Assembly: GCF_000585255.1 (NCBI RefSeq)
Contig: NZ_JANL01000015.1
Location: forward strand, 62,001-126,000
Length of the DNA: 64,000 nucleotides
Reading direction: 5' to 3'
Source of the DNA: Alkalibacterium sp. AK22
GTDB lineage: Bacteria > Bacillota > Bacilli > Lactobacillales > Carnobacteriaceae_A
Part shown: piece after piece, positions 16,449-24,798 of the stretch
How positions within the stretch are numbered: the first letter of the stretch is position 1
How the letters are laid out: each line of letters begins with the position of its first letter
Notes under the pieces: model-generated
What the model was told of the DNA's origin: nothing
Seen by the model: only the letters and a program-made list of their open reading frames with translations
Database searches by the model: none
Position numbers and translations under genes: made by a program

Positions 16449-17754
16449 AGGTGCTTGAATCTAAGAAGCTACAATATGGTGTACTTATTAGCCTTGGTTT
16501 ATCTGCACTTGCTAGACCAGGGAAGCTAAAAATACCTTGACCTGCAGAAAATCGAACTGGAGATATATCCACACCAGAAGAAAACAATGTTCTATAGGTT
16601 TGCTCATCGCTATCACCTAATGCGATCTTCAAAACAAGCTGTTCCCTAATCGCTGTTGGCATTGTCTGTGCATTCATTTGTTGGGTAGCAACCCACAAAA
16701 TACATCCTAGTTGTCGGCCCATAAATGCAACATCAGAAAGTATACTGTCAACTTCATCACGTTCTTTTTTCGATAAAGTCTTCCACGACTCTCTGAGTGC
16801 CCCGAATTCATCAATGAGCAATATTAGAGCAGGTAGGCCAGCATCCTTAAATGTTTTGTTTCGGTTCGATTTCAGATAATTTTGCATCTCGTCTTGTCTT
16901 TTATTCATACGTTTATGAAATTGCTTAATCAGGTCAATCGCATTTGTCTTATCAGCTGTTTGCTCATTACCAAAAGTATATTTTGACATTTGATAAACAT
17001 CCGTACGCTTAGGATCGATGATAAACAATTCGTGTTTGACCTTTTTCGATAATATTTGTTCAATTAATGTTTGAATAAAATAGGATTTTCCACTACCAGT
17101 TTGACCTACCAAACCCATATGATGAAGAGGTACAGTTGCACGCTCATCTAAACGTAAAGTATAATCGTTTGATGTCTTGTTTGACCAGTCAACCAATTCT
17201 TTTTGAGATTTAATTTCTAGTTGTTTCATAGAATCTGTATTATAGAACGAATAAATATACCAATTTCTATCCTGAGACAAGTACTGGCGTTCACATACAT
17301 ATCCATCTAATGCTGAATCAATTCTCATGTCCTCTAACTTTTTATCAAACTTTATTGAATTTTGAATATAAATGTTTCCTGTATTTCTTTTTTTATTATC
17401 GAACTGGATAATTATCTTTGGTAATTTTACAATTGTGGTATCAAATTCATTTCTAATATCAAAATTTGCTCTAAGAAGATGTTTTCGTATTTTTCGTATA
17501 CGACCATAGTAATCAATAGCATAGAATATACCATTCCACAATTTATTTCTAATTGCCCAAATTATTATCTGAATAAAAATAGTAGAAAAAATTGGCAAGA
17601 AGAAAATATTCGAATTAACTTGCGGTAACCCTAGTAATACTTCTCTCTCAATTATTAGAGGGTAAATTCGATCCACAAAATACCAGATTAAAGAAAATAA
17701 TCCTAGAATACACCAGAAGAAAATACCACGCTGTGTTCTATTCGTTATTCTCAC
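16447..17754 (-). CDS. FtsK/TcpA-like DNA-translocating coupling protein
   Basis: 435-aa ATPase of the FtsK/SpoIIIE-HerA group, like ICEBs1 ConQ (YdcQ). Two N-terminal membrane segments (residues about 12-32 and 48-68), Walker A GQTGSGKS and Walker B ALILLIDEFGALR. It would bring the relaxase-bound element to the pore of a helper conjugative system. It lies between the YdcP-like gene and the origin region, matching ydcP-ydcQ-(oriT)-ydcR order. Its stop falls inside the long inverted repeat of the origin region. Confidence 0.9.
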   Translation of the reverse strand: MRITNRTQRGIFFWCILGLFSLIWYFVDRIYPLIIEREVLLGLPQVNSNIFFLPIFSTIFIQIIIWAIRNKLWNGIFYAIDYYGRIRKIRKHLLRANFDIRNEFDTTIVKLPKIIIQFDNKKRNTGNIYIQNSIKFDKKLEDMRIDSALDGYVCERQYLSQDRNWYIYSFYNTDSMKQLEIKSQKELVDWSNKTSNDYTLRLDERATVPLHHMGLVGQTGSGKSYFIQTLIEQILSKKVKHELFIIDPKRTDVYQMSKYTFGNEQTADKTNAIDLIKQFHKRMNKRQDEMQNYLKSNRNKTFKDAGLPALILLIDEFGALRESWKTLSKKERDEVDSILSDVAFMGRQLGCILWVATQQMNAQTMPTAIREQLVLKIALGDSDEQTYRTLFSSGVDISPVRFSAGQGIFSFPGLASADKPRLISTPYCSFLDSST

Positions 17755-17818
17755 AAAATCACTTCCTTGTTGTAAATCCCACCCTTGGGAAAAGGGTGGG
17801 AAAGTTGAATAGAAGATA

Positions 17819-18175
17819 TTATTTAGTAGAAATAATCTCGATATCTTCAGCTTTAACGCTAAGTTCAGACTGGAAAGTTCCGTATACTGAAGCTGTTGGT
17901 TGAATAAACTTGATTTTGCTAAACTTTTTATAATCCTTGGGCTGTTTAGCTATTTTAACATCGATTTGCTCACCAGCATTTAAATCTGCTGGAACATCGT
18001 CACCATCATAGGTAGTATTGTCGGTAGCAATCACACACTTATACTTCGTGCCTAATTGCTTGGCTATTTGCCCATCTTCATAATCATTCCAAGGTTCATG
18101 AGCCATGACCCTGACATCTTTTTCCTGAAAGAAACCCTCTGCATCGAACTTATTGAATTGTCTGAGTTTTTTCAT
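17819..18175 (-). CDS. YdcP/DUF961-like ICE protein
   Basis: 118-aa protein encoded first in the leftward operon, ahead of the FtsK-like gene, as in ICEBs1 ydcP and Tn916 orf22/23. The predicted beta-rich C-terminal part (VDVKIAKQPKDYKKF, LSVKAEDIEI) and position support DUF961 family membership; a role as an accessory factor of transfer or replication is known only for some relatives. ATG follows AGAAGGGAG. Recognition rests partly on synteny. Confidence 0.65.
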   Translation of the reverse strand: MKKLRQFNKFDAEGFFQEKDVRVMAHEPWNDYEDGQIAKQLGTKYKCVIATDNTTYDGDDVPADLNAGEQIDVKIAKQPKDYKKFSKIKFIQPTASVYGTFQSELSVKAEDIEIISTK

Positions 18176-18380
18176 TTGAAAAAACTCCCTTCTGTTAAAT
18201 TTTTTTAAGGAGAACGCGCGCTGTTGTTCCTTAAGTTCATCATATTAAAAAAACAGATTTTAAAATAGCAAAATGACAAACTTTTTGCTTAAAAAACATT
18301 TATTTTAGGTACAGAAGGTTCTGTTAAAATTTTATTAATGGTATTATAGTATAAATAATTATTTTGAAGGGTGATATTGG
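18176..18380. promoter_or_regulatory. divergent control region of the IME
   Basis: About 205 AT-rich nt between leftward mobilisation genes and rightward cargo. Contains a palindrome ACAGAA-GG-TTCTGT (18311-18324), a shared TTCTGTTAAA motif at about 18190 and 18319 in the same orientation, an imperfect GC-rich inverted repeat (18208-18233), and a probable -10 TATTATAGT before the rightward gene. These look like operator elements, but no regulator gene is seen inside the element. Confidence 0.5.
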
Positions 18381-19067
18381 GTGAGCAGTCAAAAAAAAAT
18401 TTTAATATATGAAGTGCTGGATATGTTTAATGAAGAAGTAGGGTTTAAGGGGTTAGATAATACTGGAAAAGTAACGAATGAAAGAGATGATGTTATTGAT
18501 AGACACAATTTTAATCACTATGTAGATGAGTATAATAAAACCCACGAAAGAAAAATAAAGCCCAGAAAGTTAGATCAGTATCACAACGAATGGTTTAAAA
18601 GCGATATTCAAAAATTAATTAGTGATACAAAAGTTCAAAAAAAGATTAAAAGTGCTTATAAAAGAAAAACTGTTCCAATATTAGATGATTGGGGACTGAT
18701 AGGCCAAAGTAGTATGAGAGTGTCAAAAAAATACAAACAGCACCATGATGAATTAATAAGAGAGGGAAATATAACCAGTTTTGAAGAGTCTATTGAGGGT
18801 GTAATCAAGAAATTGATTGATGAGGTTATTAATGAATACTTCCAATTATTTCTCAAGGATGACCAAATTGAGGTTTTAAAGTATTTAAACAGGGATAGTG
18901 TAGTCGAAGATTTTATTAATATGAACTTAGTCGAAGAAGAAGCTTTTAGAATAGTAGATTCTAATTATTGTAATCTTGAATACAACGAAACTGGTGAAGT
19001 AATAGCTATTCATGGAAGTAGACCAAAAATAAATCTAGTAAACTTAATAATTAGTAAGGAAAAATAG
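18381..19067 (+). CDS. hypothetical protein in IME cargo, upstream of restriction-modification genes
   Basis: 228-aa protein, not recognised. It is charged, predicted helical, with lysine-rich stretches (KVQKKIKSAYKRK) and an acidic C-terminal third. No helix-turn-helix, nuclease or transmembrane signature is visible. The GTG start follows GAAGGGTG. It points the same way as the restriction-modification pair and ends 154 nt before it, so it may be a third component, a modulator, or independent cargo. Confidence 0.6.
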   Translation: MSSQKKILIYEVLDMFNEEVGFKGLDNTGKVTNERDDVIDRHNFNHYVDEYNKTHERKIKPRKLDQYHNEWFKSDIQKLISDTKVQKKIKSAYKRKTVPILDDWGLIGQSSMRVSKKYKQHHDELIREGNITSFEESIEGVIKKLIDEVINEYFQLFLKDDQIEVLKYLNRDSVVEDFINMNLVEEEAFRIVDSNYCNLEYNETGEVIAIHGSRPKINLVNLIISKEK

Positions 19068-19221
19068 AAAATATGTTGTAATTATTTTCTTTATTGTTTA
19101 GATAGAAGAAATCGTTCACTGGTTACTGTCTGTTTTAATTAGATTGAAAATGTTAAAATATAAAAAGCTAATGCTTAAATAATAACTATAATATTGATTT
19201 ACTATAGAGGAGAAGAGAATA

Positions 19222-21162
19222 TTGACTAGAAAAGATAAAATAGATGCAGATATATTATTAGCCTTAAATAATTTAGATTATACATATCAGTGGAATAGGT
19301 CTGTGCCACATGTTGACGTTAATAGTATTCTATCTACTGCTTCAAAATCAGCTACAGGAAATCCAGGTTACCCAGATCAAATTTATATTAATGAGGATAA
19401 ACAACTACTTATATTAGTAGAAGATAAAACAAACCCTTCGGATCATGAATCTGACGACGATGAAGATACTAATCCAGAAAAGTATGCAGTTGACGGTATA
19501 TTGTGGTATTTGAGCAGATTTAATGATAATAGATTTTCGAATTGGAAAATAGTTGGAATTGCAGTTTCTGGGGACATACATGATTCGTATAATCATCTCA
19601 TATCAACATTCATAGTTATTGATGAAGAGATAGAACATGTAGACCAAGTAAATTCACTATGTTCAGAAGAAGAGTATTTACAACTTTTTGTAAAAGTTAA
19701 TGAAGAAGAAATGATTGAGCGTATTAGCACTTCATCTAAAGTTATAAATAATATGCTGAGAAATATTGATTCTCAAAAAAGACCAATCTTGCTATCTGCT
19801 TTAATGATTGCTCTATTTGAAATTGATCGTAGTACCAATAGTTTTATCAACGAATTCGAAAGTAACTCAGGGTCGGACATTATTGTTAAATTGCCGGCAA
19901 GGGTGAGGGAAGTGTTGCGCTCTGAGGATATACCTGAAGAGAAGTTGAATATAATTTTAAATCAAATTACATTTCTTGATTCTCAAATTGATTTAAAATC
20001 TAATAATGTATTAAGAGATATCCTAATTGAGTTAAAGTATAATGTTATTCCTTATTTTGAAATAGAATCTAATTATGACATTATGGGAAGTTTTTATGCA
20101 GAATTCTTACGATATGCAGGGATATCAAACGTGAAAAATGGAATAGTATTAACTCCTGCACATATTACAGAACTTTTTACAGAACTTGTGCCATTGAGAC
20201 CGGATGATGTTATATTTGATCCTGCTTCAGGATCGGGAGCTTTCTTGATAGCAGCTATGAATGCTTTGACAAAAAGAATTAATAACTCTGCATTACCAGA
20301 CAAACAAAATAGAATTAAGAATGTTAAGAAAAAACAACTAGTTGGTTTTGAAATTAACCCTACTATGTACACTTTAAGTGTCTCAAACATGCTATTTAGA
20401 CATGATGGAAAGTCTCAATTATTTAATTTAGATTCTTTTAGTGAAGAGGCTGAACAAACCTTATTGAGATTGAACTACGAAGATATAAGACCCACTATAG
20501 GCTTTGTAAATCCACCTTATGGAGGTAGAGAAAATAGATCTAATCCCACAAAAAAAGAACTAACATTCTTAAAGTTACTTTTAGATACGTGTACAAGATA
20601 TGTTGTTATGATAGCTCCTTTATCTACTTACTTTAAAGATCAAAAAGATAGGGATGGGATATTAAGGCAGCATAGATTAAAATATGTTATCAATATGCCA
20701 GAAGATTTGTTTCAGCCCAACGCAGCTACTATTACTGCTATAAGTGTTTTTGAAGTTGGTCAACCACAAGGTGATTACAAAACGAAATTTATTGACTTAC
20801 CAGATGATGGATTTGTACTGGCTAAAAATAAAGGACGTACAGATTTGTTTAACAGGTGGGACGATATAAAGAATGAATTGTTCGAAAAAATTGAAAATAT
20901 AAGAGATTTTGAAAATGATATTGATGTATTATCTCACAAAATTAGAGAAGGCGATGAATGGTTACTTCAAAGCTTTGCTAAAACTGACTATAGTAATCTA
21001 AGTGAAGAAAGTTTTGAAAGAGCTATTCGTGAACAATTGGTTTTTGAAGCACGAGAAAACTTAGGCTTATTAAATAGAGACTTGGATGAAATAGAATTAT
21101 TGACTATTGTTTCAGATTATTACGGAGAACAAGAAAATGGGGGTGTTAGTGATGAGGTTTAA
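19222..21162 (+). CDS. bifunctional restriction endonuclease/N6-adenine methyltransferase (BcgI A-subunit-like)
   Basis: 646-aa fusion protein. The N-terminal region carries a PD-(D/E)XK nuclease signature: GYPDQIYI (residues about 49-56) followed by LLILVEDKT with the ExK triad near residue 71. A helical linker leads to an N6-adenine methylase domain with motif I FDPASGSGAFLIAA and motif IV VNPPYGG. A separate specificity subunit follows with overlapping genes. Fused R-M plus separate S, at about 646 and 330 aa, is the architecture of the type IIB enzyme BcgI, which cuts on both sides of its site. The TTG start follows GAGGAGAAGAG. A methylase-only type I HsdM is the alternative, but the nuclease motif argues against it. 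Confidence 0.85.
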   Translation: MTRKDKIDADILLALNNLDYTYQWNRSVPHVDVNSILSTASKSATGNPGYPDQIYINEDKQLLILVEDKTNPSDHESDDDEDTNPEKYAVDGILWYLSRFNDNRFSNWKIVGIAVSGDIHDSYNHLISTFIVIDEEIEHVDQVNSLCSEEEYLQLFVKVNEEEMIERISTSSKVINNMLRNIDSQKRPILLSALMIALFEIDRSTNSFINEFESNSGSDIIVKLPARVREVLRSEDIPEEKLNIILNQITFLDSQIDLKSNNVLRDILIELKYNVIPYFEIESNYDIMGSFYAEFLRYAGISNVKNGIVLTPAHITELFTELVPLRPDDVIFDPASGSGAFLIAAMNALTKRINNSALPDKQNRIKNVKKKQLVGFEINPTMYTLSVSNMLFRHDGKSQLFNLDSFSEEAEQTLLRLNYEDIRPTIGFVNPPYGGRENRSNPTKKELTFLKLLLDTCTRYVVMIAPLSTYFKDQKDRDGILRQHRLKYVINMPEDLFQPNAATITAISVFEVGQPQGDYKTKFIDLPDDGFVLAKNKGRTDLFNRWDDIKNELFEKIENIRDFENDIDVLSHKIREGDEWLLQSFAKTDYSNLSEESFERAIREQLVFEARENLGLLNRDLDEIELLTIVSDYYGEQENGGVSDEV

Positions 21163-22138
21163 GCCCTTCCCGATAACAAGTGTTTTCAATATAACTAGAG
21201 GCGATCGTTACAAAAGTGAAGATCATATTGCTGGAGATACACCTTATATAAGTTCTACTAAGTTGAACAATGGTATTGATAGTTTAGTCACTCCTCCAGA
21301 ATCTTCTAAAGTTTTTTCAAACGCCATATCTCTCTCCAATTCAGGCTCTATTGGTTATGCATTTTATCATCCTTATAAGTTTATAGCCTCTGACCATGTG
21401 ACAGTTTTAGAATTAAAGAATAAAGAGCTTAACAAAAAAGTGTTTCTCTTTCTTAAACCAATAGTCGAAATGATGAGGTCTAAATACAATTTTGGTCGAG
21501 AAATTAGCAATACTCGATTAAAAAGAGAGAAAATAATTCTACCAGTGAATCAAGATGACGAAATTTCATGGGATTATATGGAAAATAAAATTTTGGAAAT
21601 AACTGGGCGATTAAAGTTTGTTGGAATTAAACGTAATTCATCAATCGAACAAAATGATCTTGATTTCAATAGTTGGAAAGAATTTAGACTTGAAGAAGTA
21701 GTTGATATCTATCCTGGAGTGAGGTTAACTAAAGCAGATATGTTAGCAGGTTCCACTCCATTCATTGGTGCTAGTTCAAAAAATCACGGAATTACTAATT
21801 TTGTAGATAATATGAATGGGAGCTGTGACAAAGACGTACTTGGGGTAAATTATAATGGTTCAATTGCAGATTCTTTTTATCACAAAGAGAAGTCATTATT
21901 TTCAGATGATGTAAAAAGAATAAAAATTAAGTCAGAAGACAGTCCTAGTAAATTAAAATATTTATTCTTAAAAACAATAATATATCAAAGTAAAAAAAGA
22001 TTTCCTTATGGCTATAAATTGAGCGAAGAAAGACTAAAGCAATTGACAATAATAATGCCTTCTAAAGATGACAAACCCGATTGGGATAAAGTAGAAGATA
22101 TTATGTCTAAAGTTGGATATTCATATTTATTATCTTAA
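21152..22138 (+). CDS. restriction-modification specificity subunit (BcgI B-subunit/HsdS-like)
   Basis: About 328 aa with two internally related target-recognition halves: residues about 1-140 (VFNITRGDRYKSEDHIAGDTPYI) and about 180-328 (VVDIYPGVRLTKADMLAGSTPFI), each closing with a similar helix (LKREKIILP; LKQLTIIMP). This predicts a bipartite DNA recognition sequence. ATG at 21152 behind GGGGGTG overlaps the methylase gene by 11 nt; an ATG at 21137 is also possible. It is the last cargo gene before attR. Confidence 0.88.
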   Translation: MRFKPFPITSVFNITRGDRYKSEDHIAGDTPYISSTKLNNGIDSLVTPPESSKVFSNAISLSNSGSIGYAFYHPYKFIASDHVTVLELKNKELNKKVFLFLKPIVEMMRSKYNFGREISNTRLKREKIILPVNQDDEISWDYMENKILEITGRLKFVGIKRNSSIEQNDLDFNSWKEFRLEEVVDIYPGVRLTKADMLAGSTPFIGASSKNHGITNFVDNMNGSCDKDVLGVNYNGSIADSFYHKEKSLFSDDVKRIKIKSEDSPSKLKYLFLKTIIYQSKKRFPYGYKLSEERLKQLTIIMPSKDDKPDWDKVEDIMSKVGYSYLLS

Positions 22139-22350
22139 TTACTTTAATTTATATTATGGAATGTATATTATAGCCTGTTAAGTTTCTAAAGTTATTGTAT
22201 TCAACCAGCACCAATTCTTTTGGTTCAAATTGGCTCAAATAGTATCAATCATAATCCTTTTTCATAGTTTTTTATCCGTTTAGAGTCTGTCGAAACACTA
22301 TTATAAATGGATTAAGATGTACTCATTATCCTTAGAATTTCTTGAGATAT

Positions 22351-22366
22351 TTCTCAAAACGTTAAT
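22351..22366 (+). repeat. attachment site attR
   Basis: TTCTCAAAACGTTAAT, identical to the rpsI 3' end at 13416-13431. The rpsI-type terminator lies 20 nt downstream, as expected of the ancestral chromosome. Confidence 0.92.
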
Positions 22367-22386
22367 TGTTGGAATTACAGCGTTTC

Positions 22387-22421
22387 AAGACACTTTCCAC
22401 TTCGGAAGGTGTCTTTTTTTT
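22387..22421 (+). terminator. intrinsic terminator, probably the original rpsI terminator
   Basis: AAGACACTTTCC pairs with GGAAGGTGTCTT and is followed by a T-run. After excision of the element it would lie 20 nt behind the rpsI stop. Confidence 0.88.
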
Positions 22422-22746
22422 ACGCTCGTGACCGAAACTGTGACTGAAGATTTAACATTCAGTTTAGAAACTAAAACTTTACGATAACTTGTCCGCAGAA
22501 ATCTCTCTGTCTTTTTACCAGATATCCATAAATGTCTTCACATGAAGTTTTCTTTGATGACTATTTATTAAGTATGTAACATGGTAGAATAAATGGCACT
22601 AGTCATAAACTGTTAAGTCTATCACTTGAGACCGAGTATAGGTAAAATAATTTGAAAGATACTACCTGAAAAACTGAATGAAGACAGTAACAGGGATGTT
22701 GACGTTAGTGAATCTGATAGTGTTCAATAAAAGGGGAGAAAACAGT

Positions 22747-23238
22747 ATGGCAGATGAGCCGGTGGTAATGGAATATGAAGAAGTAAATCAGAAACAGGTA
22801 GTAGATTTAATTCTTTCCATTCAGCAACAGGAATATGGAGTAGCAATATCAGCTGAAGATCAGCCTGATCTTTTCAAGATAGAAGAGGTCTATCAGAAAG
22901 GTCAAGGCAATTTTTGGGTAGCTACAATTGAAGATAAAGTTGTCGGAACGATTAGTTTACTGGATATTGGTGGGAAAAACGTTGCGTTGCGGAAAATGTT
23001 TGTGGATAAAGGTTTTCGGGGTACAACATTTAATACAGCTAAGCTTCTTCTGGATACAGCCAAGCAGTGGGCAATTGAACAGAAAGTAGAAACCATATAT
23101 CTGGGAACCACCCCTTTATTTCTAGCAGCACATCGTTTTTATGTAAAACACGGTTTTGAACGAATAGATCAGTACAAATTGCCTAGTGGGTTTCCAGTTC
23201 TAGAAGTCGATAAGTTCTTTTTCAAATATGAAATTTAA
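22747..23238 (+). CDS. GNAT family N-acetyltransferase
   Basis: 163-aa acetyltransferase of the GNAT fold. Motif A region VALRKMFVDKGFRGTTFNTAKLLL holds a degenerate acetyl-CoA loop, and the C-terminal HRFYVKHGFERI is motif B. ATG at 22747 is chosen because AAAGGGGAG lies upstream; a longer N-terminus has no site. The substrate is unknown. It is the first chromosomal gene beyond the integrated element. Confidence 0.88.
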   Translation: MADEPVVMEYEEVNQKQVVDLILSIQQQEYGVAISAEDQPDLFKIEEVYQKGQGNFWVATIEDKVVGTISLLDIGGKNVALRKMFVDKGFRGTTFNTAKLLLDTAKQWAIEQKVETIYLGTTPLFLAAHRFYVKHGFERIDQYKLPSGFPVLEVDKFFFKYEI

Positions 23239-23339
23239 TCTTCGGCTTAATCAAATATAAGAATTGAAGAGTATCCGGCTGATGCTAAAGGACTATAAAG
23301 CATAATTTTAAAAATAGAATTTTAGAGGTGGTGGAAAAA

Positions 23340-23465
23340 ATGACTCCAAAAGAAAAAATGCAAAAACTGATAAAGAACAAGCAAGGCGGCGGAAAAGATA
23401 TCCAAAGAAGCATAGCCAAAAATGACCAGAAATATATGCGAAAAGCTCCGATTATTTTTAAGTAA
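23340..23465 (+). CDS. small lysine-rich protein, 41 aa
   Basis: Begins MTPKEKMQKLIKNKQGGGKD and ends APIIFK. It has an ATG behind AGAGGTGGTGG, and an intrinsic terminator begins 18 nt after the stop, so it looks like a genuine small gene. Strongly basic, no membrane segment, not recognised. It may share a transcript with the GNAT gene 100 nt upstream. Its size and charge would suit a ribosome- or nucleic-acid-binding peptide, which is a guess. Confidence 0.65.
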   Translation: MTPKEKMQKLIKNKQGGGKDIQRSIAKNDQKYMRKAPIIFK

Positions 23466-23483
23466 GCTTCTATACAATATTTC

Positions 23484-23513
23484 AAGACACTTTCCTTCTG
23501 GAAGGTGTTTTTT
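23484..23513 (+). terminator. intrinsic terminator after the 41-aa gene
   Basis: AAGACACTTTCC-TTCT-GGAAGGTGTTTTTT; nearly the same sequence as the terminator at 22387-22421. Confidence 0.85.
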
Positions 23514-23820
23514 AATTTGTCGGACCTTAAACTGACTGTACAAACAAAGAACAACCGTTTCAATTCACTTGGTCAGAGTATTCCTCAAGTTTTTCACTCA
23601 AGTGTTATTGAGTTACTTCTGTAATAGTGCCGATTTGAAAGCTGGAATGTGATATGATTTTAAAAACCGAATAAGAGTGATAGTATAAACTAAATGAAAC
23701 CGATGACTGGAGAAAATCTGTTTTGTCCAAGAATAGATGGTTATATAATGGTTTCAATGTTCTGGAAACGAAATGGAAGATTTTTATTCTTTTAAGATAT
23801 GTTATGAGGTGGAAAGGTGT

Positions 23821-24597
23821 ATGCAAGCGCAGTTTGAAATGTGGAGCACGTTTCATTACTTTATGATGATTTTTCCATTTGTGCTTCCCGTTACATTATA
23901 TATAGTCACTCGTGACAAGACATTTGCAGTAAAGCGACGTGTTGCCATAGCGATGGGGATAATCCTGGTAGGCATATTAGCTATCAGACAGATTTATGTT
24001 TTTAGTACCGACGGCTTAGGTCCTGAAGTTTTCCCATTCCACATTTCTCACTTTGCCAACATCCTACTGCTTATCGTTGCAATCAATCCTAAGCTGCGTG
24101 TGACAAGTGCAATTGCCTGGTGCCTGGCTGTGCCTGCAGGTCTGGCAGCCGTTGTATTTGCCGACCCACTGGAAACATACAGTAATGTACTTAGCATTCG
24201 AGGCCTATCCTACATTTTAGGGCATATGCTAATTGTAGCGACGGGGCTGTTCCTGCTGTTAACAGAGATGATTCGGATTGACCAAAGAGACCTCTTAAAA
24301 GCATATGCAATAACGGTTCCGCTGTATATTTCGTCAATTATTATAAATAACTGGTTTGCTGACATTTTTAATGAGCAATCCAATTATTTATTTACCTATG
24401 CACCGGGATCGGCAGGGCCATTGGTGTATTTGTACAGCCTCGGTTCTACTGTCACAGTATCTGGAGTGACAGTCAATCCGGTTTACATTCTGTCTCTTAC
24501 CATAATCGGAGTGGTGGTCATGTTCCTGATGTATTTGCTGGCAAAGCTCTGGTATGCCAGTCAGGGTTCCATCCTTCAAAGCAAAGAGGCTGACTGA
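23821..24597 (+). CDS. YwaF/TIGR02206-type integral membrane protein
   Basis: 258-aa membrane protein with about seven hydrophobic helices, matching the TIGR02206 (YwaF) family of unknown function. Family features seen are a short N-terminal stretch before helix 1 (FHYFMMIFPFVLPVTLYI), the VFPFHISHFANILL helix and a YAPGSAGPLVYLYSLGS segment. ATG at 23821 is chosen for its strong GAGGTGGAAAGG site; a start 48 nt upstream has none. Stands alone. Confidence 0.8.
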   Translation: MQAQFEMWSTFHYFMMIFPFVLPVTLYIVTRDKTFAVKRRVAIAMGIILVGILAIRQIYVFSTDGLGPEVFPFHISHFANILLLIVAINPKLRVTSAIAWCLAVPAGLAAVVFADPLETYSNVLSIRGLSYILGHMLIVATGLFLLLTEMIRIDQRDLLKAYAITVPLYISSIIINNWFADIFNEQSNYLFTYAPGSAGPLVYLYSLGSTVTVSGVTVNPVYILSLTIIGVVVMFLMYLLAKLWYASQGSILQSKEAD

Positions 24598-24798
24598 AAA
24601 CAAAGCCTTAAAGGAGCGAGTGCAATGCAGGGGGTTCAATAAATAAACGAATCAATCCGGTTTCAGCACGTTTCCAGCATCAATCAGTTACTGCTGCTGC
24701 AGAAAGAACTGCTTCCAATCCGTTTATTATTTGCTATACTGACAAAGAGAAAGCGTTTTAACAGATTGGGCTAGTTTTAACCAAAAAGGAGCAATCAG

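Larger units (their letters stand above)
13416..22366. mobile_element. integrative mobilizable element inserted in the 3' end of rpsI
   Basis: About 8.95 kb bounded by an exact 16-bp direct repeat TTCTCAAAACGTTAAT: once as the end of rpsI and once at 22351-22366, beyond which the probable original rpsI terminator appears. Contents are a tyrosine integrase next to the target gene, putative excisionase, MobT/Rep_trans gene (broken), a structured origin-like region, an FtsK/TcpA coupling ATPase and a YdcP-like protein, all leftward; and a rightward cargo of an unknown gene plus a BcgI-like restriction-modification pair. Without VirB4, VirB6 or lytic pore genes it could only be mobilised by a helper conjugative element. 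Base composition is visibly more AT-rich than the flanks. Confidence 0.92.
22139..22746. other. element end and intergenic region
   Basis: No gene. Holds a candidate integrase arm-type site (22215-22241), attR, the displaced rpsI terminator, and about 320 nt of AT-rich sequence before the GNAT gene with no recognisable feature except its ribosome binding site. Confidence 0.6.

Noticed and set aside
19222..22138. Type I restriction system missing its R subunit
   Set aside because: The methylase subunit has an N-terminal PD-(D/E)XK signature and the extra length expected of a fused nuclease, so no separate R subunit is needed.
13416..22366. Full conjugative element (ICE)
   Set aside because: A coupling ATPase and relaxase fragments are present, but VirB4-like ATPase, pore proteins and a cell-wall hydrolase are absent, so at most mobilizable.
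13499..22366. Prophage or satellite phage
   Set aside because: No terminase, capsid, packaging or lysis gene; Rep_trans, FtsK-like and YdcP-like genes point to conjugative-family elements.
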